Positions 27,176-35,354 of a DNA stretch of 56,777 bases are shown here, in pieces (the stretch's first letter is position 1; each line of letters begins with the position of its first letter). The DNA is from Pseudomonas sp. ANT_H4 (GTDB lineage Bacteria > Pseudomonadota > Gammaproteobacteria > Pseudomonadales > Pseudomonadaceae): positions 1 through 56,777 of the forward strand of contig NZ_VOBG01000033.1 of assembly GCF_008369295.1 (NCBI RefSeq), in the 5' to 3' direction. Under the pieces are notes generated by a model. It had not been told where the DNA came from. It ran no database searches and worked only from the letters and a program-made list of their open reading frames with translations. The translations under genes were made by a program, and so were the position numbers.

Positions 27176-27846
27176 AGGCCATGATCCTGGCTGCCGGCAA
27201 AGGTGAGCGGATGCGTCCGCTAACTTTGCATACCCCCAAGCCGCTGATCCAGGCGGGAGGCAAGCGCCTGATCGAGTACCACCTTGAGGCGCTGGCGAAA
27301 GCCGGCTTCACCGACATCGTCATCAACCACGCCTGGCTCGGTCAGCAGGTCGAGGGCTATCTGGGCGACGGTTCGCAGTATGGCGTGCGAATCCAGTACT
27401 CCGCCGAAGGCGAGCCGCTGGAAACGGGTGGCGGGATTTTCCAGGCATTACCGCTTCTGGGTGACGAGGCGTTCCTGGTGGTCAATGGTGATATCTGGAC
27501 TGACTACGACTTCGCCGGCCTGAATCAGCCGCTCAAGGGGCTGGCCCACTTGGTGATGGTCGATAACCCGGCGCATCACCCCAGTGGTGGTGACTTCTAT
27601 CTCAAGGACGGTTCGCTTCATGATGCCGTGCCCGGTGCCGATAACCTGACCTTCAGTGGCATTTCAGTGCTGCACCCCGAGCTTTTCGCGGGTTGCAGCG
27701 CTGGCGCCTTCAAGCTGGCGCCGTTGTTGCGCGCGGCGATGGCTCAAGGTTTGGTGACGGGGGAACACATGGAAGGACGCTGGATCGATGTCGGGACGTT
27801 GGAGCGCCTTGCGCAAGTCGAAAACCTGCTGACAGCGGGGCAGTAA
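27172..27846 (+). CDS. murU: N-acetylmuramate alpha-1-phosphate uridylyltransferase
   Basis: A 224-residue nucleotidyltransferase that makes UDP-MurNAc from MurNAc-1-phosphate and UTP, the step after AmgK. Seen: MKAMILAAGKGERMRPLT nucleotide-binding start, PKPLIQAGGKRLIEYHLE, LETGGGIFQALPLLG, and VVNGDIWTDYDF with the catalytic aspartate. It overlaps amgK by 4 bases, so kinase and uridylyltransferase are made together. The phosphatase MupP of this route is not in the window. Confidence 0.95.
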   Translation: MKAMILAAGKGERMRPLTLHTPKPLIQAGGKRLIEYHLEALAKAGFTDIVINHAWLGQQVEGYLGDGSQYGVRIQYSAEGEPLETGGGIFQALPLLGDEAFLVVNGDIWTDYDFAGLNQPLKGLAHLVMVDNPAHHPSGGDFYLKDGSLHDAVPGADNLTFSGISVLHPELFAGCSAGAFKLAPLLRAAMAQGLVTGEHMEGRWIDVGTLERLAQVENLLTAGQ

Positions 27847-27847
27847 G

Positions 27848-28615
27848 ATGCTGTGGCCAGGGACTCTGATTGGAGCCGGGGCGGGCTTTGCCATCGCCAG
27901 CATTCCGGGGGCCATGTTGGGCGCGCTGTTGGGTCAGGCGATGGACCGACGTTTGCAACTGCACAGTTGGGCGCAATTGCGCGAGCGACTGGGTGGGCGT
28001 CCGGCGCTGCGCAACGATGAATTGCTGTTTGTACTGCTCGGCCGCCTGGCCAAGAGCAATGGCCGGGTGGTGGACGGGCATATCCAGCAGGCCCGTCAGG
28101 AGATGCGTTCGCTGAATATGACCGAGCCGGCCCAGCGCCGGGCCATTGCTGCGTTCAACCGAGGCAAGTCCGGCTCTGACCGAGTGCGCAGTTATCTGCG
28201 CCTGCTCAAGGCCCAGCCCCATGCGGCGGAAGGCGTGTTGCGCGCCTGTTGGCGGATGGTCTGGGCGGATGGCAAGGCCAGCACTGCCGAGCGCGAGCTG
28301 ATCGGGTTATGGGGCAAGTGGCTGGGCTGGACGCCGCAGCAGACTCAGGCACTGGCGGCTGATTACGAACCTGAGCGCAAACCGTTGGCCAACCGTGGCA
28401 GCACTTATCAGGAAGCGTTGCGGATTCTCGGGGTGACGGCGACCACTGAGCCGTCGGTGATTAAGCGGGCTTACCGGCGGCTGCTCAGTCGTCATCACCC
28501 GGACAAGATTGCCGGGAGTGGTGCCAGCCCGGCGCAGGTGCGTGAGGCGACCGAAAGGACTCGCGAACTGCATAACGCCTATGCGTTGATTCGTGAGCGG
28601 CGGGATTTCAGGTAG
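27848..28615 (+). CDS. Membrane-anchored TerB/J-domain protein (DjlA-like)
   Basis: A 255-residue protein with one N-terminal glycine-rich membrane segment (about 6-33, LIGAGAGFAIASIPGAMLGA), a TerB-like helical domain about 50-165, and a C-terminal J domain about 190-255 with the essential HPD in SRHHPDKI. The architecture is that of DjlA, an inner-membrane DnaK co-chaperone whose J domain faces the cytoplasm. It starts two bases after the murU stop, so it is likely in the amgK-murU operon. What envelope client it serves is unknown. It is convergent with the next gene, with a 10-base gap and no terminator. Confidence 0.85.
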   Translation: MLWPGTLIGAGAGFAIASIPGAMLGALLGQAMDRRLQLHSWAQLRERLGGRPALRNDELLFVLLGRLAKSNGRVVDGHIQQARQEMRSLNMTEPAQRRAIAAFNRGKSGSDRVRSYLRLLKAQPHAAEGVLRACWRMVWADGKASTAERELIGLWGKWLGWTPQQTQALAADYEPERKPLANRGSTYQEALRILGVTATTEPSVIKRAYRRLLSRHHPDKIAGSGASPAQVREATERTRELHNAYALIRERRDFR

Positions 28616-28625
28616 CCGCTGGCGA

Positions 28626-29603
28626 TCAACTCCCAGTGTTCTGCGGGCTTAACCAGCCACGAATCCGGCGATACAACTGTTCCTGCCCGGCCTGGTTGTT
28701 GCCGGGAAGGGCCTTCAATGACACCTGTTTGTAGTTGTCATTCTTCAAGCGCTTGCTCGCCTGGGCTCGTTCCAGGGCATTTTTGCGTGCCTGGGCGTTG
28801 TCCTGATAGAAAAAGTCGGCGGTGGCCAGTTTCAGCGTTGGTGCCAGTTGTTGCAGGTCCGGAGCGCCTGCGAGCGGCGTCTGCGCCGCCACCATGATGA
28901 ATTTCTGGACCTGAGGCGGTTGTTTTTCACTCAGATAGCGAGCCGCCCACCATGCGCCCGTGCCGTGCCCCAGCAGCACCACGCTGCGGGCATTTTGCGT
29001 CTGGGCGAAGGCAACGGCGGCATCGATGCGGGCAAAGATTCGCGTGGCGTCGGTCTTGTCCTGCTCATCTACGCCTGGGACGACGGCCGGGTCGGTGCCC
29101 TCGGCTTCGGCGCTGGCAGCCTGTTCGATCGGCTTGGGTGCTACGGTGCTGGCATCTTTGCTGCTGGTGTCCACGGCAGCCTTGGGGGCTTCGATTACAC
29201 GCGGTGGAGTAGTGGCCAGGCTCAGGTCTGGCAGTGACAAACTGAGACTGCCCCAGGCGGCGTCCGGCAATTTTTGCCGCAAAGGGCCGATTGCTTGAGG
29301 CCAGTCAGCACTTTCCCCAGCGCCAGGGACAATAATTACCACGCCCTCAGGCTCGGCGCTGTTGGCAGGTTTCCACAGGGCGAGGAACGTATCGCTGCCG
29401 GCCTGCAATTGTTGCTGTTCCTGGGACGGGACTGTCCTCTCAAGCGCCGCGGTTTCTTCCTGGCTACGCTCGGGCAATGGCTGGCGCTCGGCCGGTTTTT
29501 CTGCAGCCGGTGGTTGGGTATCAGCGGCCTGGACACAAAAGGCGCTGGTAAACAGCAGCGACAGGCACAATGCTGGCAGTGCCGAACGGTGGGGAAGGGG
29601 CAT
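28626..29603 (-). CDS. Exported DUF3530 protein, alpha/beta-hydrolase-like
   Basis: A 325-residue protein with a signal peptide (about 1-26) and a Pro/Glu/Gln-rich linker about 28-65. It then has a domain resembling alpha/beta hydrolases: VVIIVPGAGESADWP, WGSLSLSLPDL, and VVLLGHGTGAWWAARYLSEK, where a GHGTG replaces the usual GxSxG nucleophile elbow, so ordinary serine-hydrolase chemistry is doubtful. A low-complexity insert (about 140-180) separates the halves. The function is unknown. It is divergent from agtS, 77 bases apart. Confidence 0.75.
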   Translation of the reverse strand: MPLPHRSALPALCLSLLFTSAFCVQAADTQPPAAEKPAERQPLPERSQEETAALERTVPSQEQQQLQAGSDTFLALWKPANSAEPEGVVIIVPGAGESADWPQAIGPLRQKLPDAAWGSLSLSLPDLSLATTPPRVIEAPKAAVDTSSKDASTVAPKPIEQAASAEAEGTDPAVVPGVDEQDKTDATRIFARIDAAVAFAQTQNARSVVLLGHGTGAWWAARYLSEKQPPQVQKFIMVAAQTPLAGAPDLQQLAPTLKLATADFFYQDNAQARKNALERAQASKRLKNDNYKQVSLKALPGNNQAGQEQLYRRIRGWLSPQNTGS

Positions 29604-29680
29604 CGTTGATTCCAGGCCAGAAGTGATTCCGGCAGCCTAATGGGTTGGTCAGTATTTGTCAGTGATGTGAGATGTGAATC

Positions 29681-32071
29681 ATGATTTTTCGCTGTCTGCT
29701 GGTTATCGGCTGTCTGTGCTTTCCCTTGATGGCGGGCGCTGTGCCGGTGCCTGTCGTGCCGCAGGCGGTACTCAGTGTCGAGCAGCGTGAATGGCTGGCC
29801 CAGCACCCGGAGCTGCGGGTCGGGCTGGTCCTGCAGGCGCCCTATGCGCAATACGACCGGCGCTTGCAGCGTTTATCCGGGGCCAATGTCGAGCTGATGC
29901 AGTGGTTAGCCAAGGCGCTGAATATAGAGCTGACCTGGCGCAACTTCCCCAATCAGGAACAGTTGGACGCGGCGGTACGCGACGGCGAGGTCGATCTTGC
30001 CCCCGGCCTGTTGCAAACCCCGGCCGGTCTGCGTCTGTGGCAGTTTTCCGACCCCTATATGCGGGTTCCCCAGCGCGTCGTCGGCATCCGCGAGGGCGGC
30101 GGCACCGTGGATCTGGAAAAGCTCGATGAGCAATCCCGGGTGGCGGTGCGCATGCCCAGCACTGTCGCCGATTACCTGCGCAGCAATTACCCCAGCCTAA
30201 ACCTGCAAGGCGTGCCCCTGGAGCGCCAGGCCCTGCAATTGCTGCTGAGCCAGCAAGCCCGCTACGCTGTGATCGATGAAGCGCAGCTCAGTCGCTTGTC
30301 TGTGGAGCCTGAGTTTTCCGGGCTCGCGGTGGTAGGTGATATCGGCCTGCCGCAACTGCTGCGGGTGGCAACTCGACGTGATTGGCCCGAGCTTGCCGAG
30401 ATCATGGAAAGCGCCTTGCGGGCGATTCCGGCTCGGGACCTGGACCAGTTGCATGCTCGCTGGCTGCAGCCCAAATACCCGCGCCTGACCGAATCCCCCG
30501 GTTTCTGGCAGAACCTGAGCCTGCTGCTGGGCATCCTGTTGCTGGCCTGCATGGCGGTGGCATTGTGGCAGCGTCGTCAGCAGCGCGGTTTGGAGCAGGA
30601 CCTGCTGGCGACTCGGGAAGAAAGCGCCGCTCGCGCCGCCGGTGCCGAAGCGTTGCGCCTGACGCAGTTTTCCATCGACCAGAGCACCGTCGGCATCCTC
30701 TGGGTCAACTGGGACAGCCATGTGCGCTACGCCAACGTGGCGGCAGAAACCATGCTCGGCTACGCCCCCGGTGCGCTGATCGAGCGGCCGCTGATCGAGT
30801 TCGAACCCAAGTTGACCATGGACCGCTGGCTGAACCTGTGGAAGCGCGCCCGTGCCAGCGAAGACGGGCCGCAAAGTTTTGCCACCGATTGCCTGCGGGC
30901 CGACGGCAGTGTGTTGCCCACTGATGTCTCCTTGAGCTTCCTGCGTTTTGCCGGTGGCGAATACCTGGTGGTTTACCTCAATGATGTCACTGAGCGTCGC
31001 CGAGCCCTGGCCGCGTTGCAGGAAAGTGAAGCGCGCTTGCAAGGGATTGCCGCCAATGTGCCGGGATTGGTGTTTCGGCTGGAGCGGCTGCCGTTGAGCG
31101 CCGCTATCGACTTTGCCTATATCAGTGAAGGAAGTGAAAGCCTGGTGGGCTATGCCCCGGCGGTGCTCCGTCATCGCGATGTTGGCATTCGCAGCCTGGT
31201 GCACCCGGACGACCGCGCCAGTTACCACCGCACTCAGGACCAGGCCATCGACACCGAAAGCAATTGGTCGTGGCAAGGCCGCATCCTCACCCGCCAGGGC
31301 GAGCAGCGTTGGGCCGAAATCAAGGCCGTCACCCGGCGCCTGGAGGAGGGTGTTGTGGTGTGGGACGGGATTGTCTGGGATATCAGCGAGAGCAAGCGCA
31401 TCGAGTTGGAGCTGGACGCCTCCCGCGCACAATTGCGTGAATTGTCAGCTCACCTGGAAACCGTGCGTGAGGAAGAAAAGGCGCGCATCGCCCGCGAAGT
31501 GCATGACGAACTGGGGCAAATGCTTACGGTACTCAAGCTGGAAACTTCGATGTGCGAACTGGCCTATGCGCAGCTTGACCCAGGCTTGCATGAGCGCTTG
31601 AACAGCATGAAGCGCCTGATTTCCCAGCTCTTTCAACTGGTACGGGATGTTGCCACCGCGTTGCGCCCGCCGATTCTCGACGCCGGGATTGCCTCGGCTA
31701 TTGAGTGGCAGGCCCGGCGTTTCGAATCCCGCACGCAGATTCCTTGCCTGGTGCAAGTGCCGGACAACCTGCCGGCGCTCAGCGACGCCAAGGCCATTGG
31801 CCTGTTCCGGATACTGCAGGAGGCGCTGACTAATGTGATGCGCCATGCCCAGGCGCATACTGTTGAACTGACCCTGGCGGTGGAAGGTGCCAATCTGCGG
31901 CTGACCATCAGCGATGACGGCGCAGGTTTTGTGCCTGCGCCAGGGCGTCCGGTGTCATTTGGCCTGGTCGGCATGCGTGAGCGGGTACTGATCATGGGCG
32001 GGCAGTTGACCCTCGACAGTGAGTTGGGGGAGGGCACGACCCTGAGTGTTACGGTGCCGCTGGATGCATAA
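29681..32071 (+). CDS. agtS: Two-component sensor kinase with periplasmic binding domain (AgtS-like)
   Basis: A 796-residue histidine kinase. Seen: signal peptide about 1-21; periplasmic SBP_bac_3-type domain about 27-265 opening VEQREWLAQHPELRVG; membrane helix about 275-298; two PAS domains about 320-440 and 445-570; HisKA_3 dimerisation domain with phospho-acceptor His608 (REVHDELGQ); and a HATPase domain with N box (EALTNVMRHA) and G box (DDGAGF). The NarL-type kinase core fits the LuxR-type regulator 21 bases downstream. Position matches P. aeruginosa agtS (PA0600), reported to control GABA/5-aminovalerate uptake. Its opening resembles that of RmcA. Confidence 0.85.
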   Translation: MIFRCLLVIGCLCFPLMAGAVPVPVVPQAVLSVEQREWLAQHPELRVGLVLQAPYAQYDRRLQRLSGANVELMQWLAKALNIELTWRNFPNQEQLDAAVRDGEVDLAPGLLQTPAGLRLWQFSDPYMRVPQRVVGIREGGGTVDLEKLDEQSRVAVRMPSTVADYLRSNYPSLNLQGVPLERQALQLLLSQQARYAVIDEAQLSRLSVEPEFSGLAVVGDIGLPQLLRVATRRDWPELAEIMESALRAIPARDLDQLHARWLQPKYPRLTESPGFWQNLSLLLGILLLACMAVALWQRRQQRGLEQDLLATREESAARAAGAEALRLTQFSIDQSTVGILWVNWDSHVRYANVAAETMLGYAPGALIERPLIEFEPKLTMDRWLNLWKRARASEDGPQSFATDCLRADGSVLPTDVSLSFLRFAGGEYLVVYLNDVTERRRALAALQESEARLQGIAANVPGLVFRLERLPLSAAIDFAYISEGSESLVGYAPAVLRHRDVGIRSLVHPDDRASYHRTQDQAIDTESNWSWQGRILTRQGEQRWAEIKAVTRRLEEGVVVWDGIVWDISESKRIELELDASRAQLRELSAHLETVREEEKARIAREVHDELGQMLTVLKLETSMCELAYAQLDPGLHERLNSMKRLISQLFQLVRDVATALRPPILDAGIASAIEWQARRFESRTQIPCLVQVPDNLPALSDAKAIGLFRILQEALTNVMRHAQAHTVELTLAVEGANLRLTISDDGAGFVPAPGRPVSFGLVGMRERVLIMGGQLTLDSELGEGTTLSVTVPLDA

Positions 32072-32092
32072 CTCCAAGAAGAGGAAACCCCT

Positions 32093-32722
32093 GTGATCCG
32101 CGTACTGGTAGCCGAAGACCACGCCATTGTTCGTGAAGGCATCAAGCAATTGATCGGCCTGGCCAAGGACCTGCTGGTAGTAGGCGAGGCGAGCAATGGT
32201 GAACAACTGCTGGAAACCTTGCGCCACGTTCCGTGCGAGGTGGTGCTGTTGGACATCTCGATGCCCGGCGTCAACGGCCTGGAAGCCATCCCGCGGATAC
32301 GCGCCCTGAACAATCCTCCCGCTATCCTGGTGCTGTCTATGCACGACGAAGCGCAAATGGCCGCCCGTGCGCTGAAGGTGGGTGCCGCCGGTTATGCCAC
32401 CAAGGACAGTGACCCGGCGCTGCTGCTGACGGCGATCCGCAAAGTGGCGGCCGGCGGGCGTTACATCGACCCGGACCTGGCGGACCGCATGGTCTTCGAA
32501 GTTGGCCTCACCGACGCCCGGCCCTTGCATTCGCTGCTGTCGGAGCGGGAGTTCTCGGTGTTCGAGCGCCTGGCCCAGGGCGCCAACGTCAACGACATCG
32601 CCCAGCAACTGGCCTTGAGCAGCAAGACTATCAGTACCCACAAGGCGCGGTTGATGCAGAAACTCAACATCACCTCCCTGGCGGAACTGGTGAAGTACGC
32701 CATGGAGCACAAGCTTCTATAG
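32093..32722 (+). CDS. agtR: LuxR-family response regulator (AgtR-like)
   Basis: A 209-residue regulator: receiver domain about 1-120 with the acidic pair ED (8-9), phosphorylation site Asp54 (VVLLDISMPG), Ser/Thr in LSMHD and the conserved lysine in ATKDSD; then a LuxR/NarL helix-turn-helix about 145-205 (LSEREFSVFERLAQGANVND; SSKTISTHKARLMQKL). The start is GTG with GAGG 10 bases upstream. It is the partner of the kinase just before it. In P. aeruginosa the homologue PA0601 is reported to activate agtABCD and to respond to peptidoglycan sugars. A candidate operator lies downstream at 32824-32839. Confidence 0.87.
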   Translation: MIRVLVAEDHAIVREGIKQLIGLAKDLLVVGEASNGEQLLETLRHVPCEVVLLDISMPGVNGLEAIPRIRALNNPPAILVLSMHDEAQMAARALKVGAAGYATKDSDPALLLTAIRKVAAGGRYIDPDLADRMVFEVGLTDARPLHSLLSEREFSVFERLAQGANVNDIAQQLALSSKTISTHKARLMQKLNITSLAELVKYAMEHKLL

Positions 32723-32823
32723 AGTCATATCTATTTGCGACACCCCGAAAAACGTCGCCAAGCCCATTCTTACCGCTTGCAGCTTGATGCTCATGCCTGC
32801 ACTGTCCAGTGCCCGCCATCCGT

Positions 32824-32839
32824 GTAGGGCAATCCCTAC
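32824..32839. promoter_or_regulatory. Candidate AgtR operator palindrome
   Basis: GTAGGG-CAAT-CCCTAC, a perfect 6-bp inverted repeat with a 4-base centre, lies 110 bases before agtA and 101 after agtR. Size and symmetry suit a dimeric NarL/LuxR-type regulator. A hairpin CCCCGA-TTT-TCGGGG (32879-32893) follows in the presumed leader. Confidence 0.5.
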
Positions 32840-32948
32840 CCTGAACCTTCCAAGATGCTGATGCCAATCTCTCCTGCACCCCGATTTTCGGGGGCTTGCG
32901 CCTGGACTACGCTTGCTTCACGGCAGTCCAAAACGAAAAGGTGTGGGT

Positions 32949-34061
32949 ATGAGCGAGGTGGATTCAAATGATGTGCTGGTCAGCTTTCGTGGCGTACAGA
33001 AGAGCTACGACGGCGAGAACCTGATCGTCAAAGACCTCAACCTGGAGATTCGCAAGGGCGAATTCCTCACCCTGCTCGGGCCGTCCGGTTCGGGCAAGAC
33101 CACCAGCCTGATGATGCTCGCCGGTTTCGAAACGCCGACCGCGGGCGAAATCCAGCTGGCCGGGCGCTCTATCAACAACGTGCCGCCCCACAAGCGTGAC
33201 ATCGGCATGGTGTTCCAGAACTACGCCTTGTTCCCCCACATGACGGTCTGCGAAAACCTGGCGTTTCCGCTGTCGGTCCGGGGCTTGAGCAAGACCGATA
33301 TCAGTGAGCGGGTAAAGCGCGTGTTGAGCATGGTCCAGCTCGATGCCTTCGCCCAGCGCTACCCGGCGCAACTCTCCGGCGGCCAGCAGCAGCGGGTGGC
33401 CCTGGCCCGGGCGCTGGTATTTGAACCGCAGTTGGTGTTGATGGACGAGCCCCTCGGTGCCCTCGACAAGCAACTGCGCGAACACATGCAGATGGAGATC
33501 AAACACCTGCACCAGCGCCTCGGCGTGACCGTGGTCTACGTGACCCACGATCAGGGCGAAGCGCTGACCATGTCCGACCGTGTGGCGGTGTTCCACCAAG
33601 GTGAGATCCAGCAGATCGCAGCTCCGCGCACCTTGTATGAAGAGCCGAAAAACACCTTCGTTGCCAACTTCATTGGCGAGAACAACCGTCTTAATGGCCG
33701 CTTGCACAGCCACAGCGGCGACCGATGCGTAGTCGAGCTGGCGCGGGGCGAGAAGGTCGAGGCGCTGGCGGTGAATGTCGGCCAGATCGGCGGCCCGGTG
33801 ACCCTGTCGGTGCGCCCGGAGCGGGTAAACCTCAATGGCTCCAGCGAAAGCTGTGTCAACCGCTTTTCCGGGCGTGTGGCGGAGTTCATCTACTTGGGCG
33901 ACCACGTGCGGGTGCGCCTGGAAGTCTGCGGCAAGAGCGATTTTTTTGTGAAACAACCGATCGCCGAGCTGGACACGGCGTTGACGGTCGGCGACGTGGT
34001 ACCGATTGGCTGGCAAGTCGAGCACGTTCGCGCACTCGACCCACTTCTAGAGGCGAATTGA
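32949..34061 (+). CDS. agtA: ABC transporter ATP-binding protein, PotA type (AgtA-like)
   Basis: A 370-residue ATPase of a polyamine/GABA-type importer. Seen: Walker A GPSGSGKTTSLM about 45-56, Q loop MVFQNYALFPHMTV, signature LSGGQQQRVALARAL, Walker B LVLMDEPLGALD, switch His in VTHDQGEAL, and a C-terminal TOBE_2 domain about 280-360. Start chosen at MSEVDSNDVLVSF; 12 upstream codons are less likely. Position and subunit order match P. aeruginosa agtA (PA0603). The extra binding-protein gene that I recall before it in PAO1 (PA0602) is absent here. The next gene follows after 44 bases. Confidence 0.9.
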   Translation: MSEVDSNDVLVSFRGVQKSYDGENLIVKDLNLEIRKGEFLTLLGPSGSGKTTSLMMLAGFETPTAGEIQLAGRSINNVPPHKRDIGMVFQNYALFPHMTVCENLAFPLSVRGLSKTDISERVKRVLSMVQLDAFAQRYPAQLSGGQQQRVALARALVFEPQLVLMDEPLGALDKQLREHMQMEIKHLHQRLGVTVVYVTHDQGEALTMSDRVAVFHQGEIQQIAAPRTLYEEPKNTFVANFIGENNRLNGRLHSHSGDRCVVELARGEKVEALAVNVGQIGGPVTLSVRPERVNLNGSSESCVNRFSGRVAEFIYLGDHVRVRLEVCGKSDFFVKQPIAELDTALTVGDVVPIGWQVEHVRALDPLLEAN

Positions 34062-34105
34062 TCGCCCCCTTGCTTCACCCAACCCTGCACGTGGAGAGAA
34101 CAACA

Positions 34106-35146
34106 ATGTTGAGATCCCTTAAATTCAGCGCTCTGACCCTTGGTTTGTTGGGCGCGACACAGGCCATGGCAGGCCCGGACCTGACGGTCGTGTCCTTCGG
34201 CGGCGCGAACAAGGCGGCGCAGGTCAAGGCCTTCTACGCCCCGTGGGAAAGCGCGGGCAACGGCAAGATCATCGCCGGTGAATACAACGGTGAAATGGCC
34301 AAGGTCAAAGCTATGGTCGACACTAAGAGCGTGTCCTGGGACCTGGTGGAAGTCGAGTCGCCGGAGCTGTCCCGTGGCTGTGACGAAGACATGTTCGAAC
34401 CGTTGGACCCGGCGCTGTTTGGCAAGGCTGAAGATTTCGTCAAGGGTGCGATTCAGCCGTGTGGCGTAGGTTTCTTCGTGTGGTCGACGGTTATGGCGTA
34501 CAACGCCGACAAACTGAAGACCGCCCCTACCGGTTGGGTGGATTTCTGGGACACCAAGAAATTCCCCGGCAAGCGTGGCTTGCGCAAGGGTGCCAAGTAC
34601 ACCCTGGAGTTCGCTTTGATGGCGGACGGCGTAGCGCCTAAAGACGTTTATAAAGTGCTGGCCGGCAAAGACGGTCAGGACCGGGCTTTCAAGAAACTCG
34701 ACGAACTCAAGCCGTCGATCCAGTGGTGGGAAGCCGGCGCACAACCGCCGCAGTACCTGGCCTCGGGCGATGTGGTCATGAGCTCGGCCTACAACGGCCG
34801 GATCGCCGCAGTGCAGAAAGAAAGCAATCTGAAAGTGGTGTGGAACGGCGGCATTTACGACTTCGACGCTTGGGCGATTCCAAAAGGCCTGGCCAAGGAT
34901 CGTGCTGAAGCAGCGAAGAAATTCATCGCCTTCTCGGTCGCGCCACAGCAGCAGAAAACTTATTCGGAAAACATCGCTTACGGTCCGGCCAACACTCTGG
35001 CGGTACCGCTGCTGGCTAAAGATGTGCTCAAGGATATGCCGACCACCCCGGAAAACATCGCCAACCAGGTGCAGATCGACGTCAGCTTCTGGGCGGATAA
35101 CGGTGAGCAACTGGAGCAGCGCTTCAATTCCTGGGCGGCCAAGTAA
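34106..35146 (+). CDS. agtB: Periplasmic substrate-binding protein of the agt importer
   Basis: A 346-residue secreted binding protein (SBP_bac_8/PotD-like) with a signal peptide about 1-22 ending TQAMAG and a mature start LTVVSFGGANKAAQVK. Later blocks WDLVEVESPEL, GFFVWSTVMAYNADKL and YDFDAWAIPKG fit the polyamine/amino-acid-type family. It has GGAG ahead of the ATG. An open frame extends upstream into agtA but overlaps it in another frame and lacks a signal peptide, so it is not used. P. aeruginosa AgtB binds GABA and 5-aminovalerate, and the substrate here is inferred from that. A REPIN follows the stop. Confidence 0.88.
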   Translation: MLRSLKFSALTLGLLGATQAMAGPDLTVVSFGGANKAAQVKAFYAPWESAGNGKIIAGEYNGEMAKVKAMVDTKSVSWDLVEVESPELSRGCDEDMFEPLDPALFGKAEDFVKGAIQPCGVGFFVWSTVMAYNADKLKTAPTGWVDFWDTKKFPGKRGLRKGAKYTLEFALMADGVAPKDVYKVLAGKDGQDRAFKKLDELKPSIQWWEAGAQPPQYLASGDVVMSSAYNGRIAAVQKESNLKVVWNGGIYDFDAWAIPKGLAKDRAEAAKKFIAFSVAPQQQKTYSENIAYGPANTLAVPLLAKDVLKDMPTTPENIANQVQIDVSFWADNGEQLEQRFNSWAAK

Positions 35147-35168
35147 CCCGGCTTTGCCACTGAGCTTT

Positions 35169-35300
35169 TGTGGCGAGGGGGCTTGCCCCCGTTGGGTTGC
35201 GAAGTAACCCCAGTAGAGTCACCGCGTTTTATCAGACATAGCGCGGCGGCTGGTTTTGGGGCTGCTACGCAGCCCAACGGGGGCAAGCCCCCTCGCCACA
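35169..35300. repeat. REPIN (paired inverted REP elements) between agtB and agtC
   Basis: Left arm TGTGGCGAGGGGGCTTGCCC starts at 35169, and its inverse complement ends at 35300 (GGGCAAGCCCCCTCGCCACA). Each arm has its own GGGGGC/GCCCCC hairpin, and about 65 bases lie between. This is the classic P. fluorescens REPIN form. It sits inside the operon and could stabilise the 3' end of the abundant agtB message or partly stop transcription before the permeases. Confidence 0.9.
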
Positions 35301-35354
35301 GGGGTTGCAGCCTTACGCGAGACTGTTGTCATTATCAGAATTTCGGAGTTTGCC

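Noticed and set aside
33725..34105. Upstream extension of the agtB frame overlapping agtA
   Set aside because: The extension lies in another frame of a certain ATPase gene, and only the ATG at 34106 gives a signal peptide and a ribosome site.
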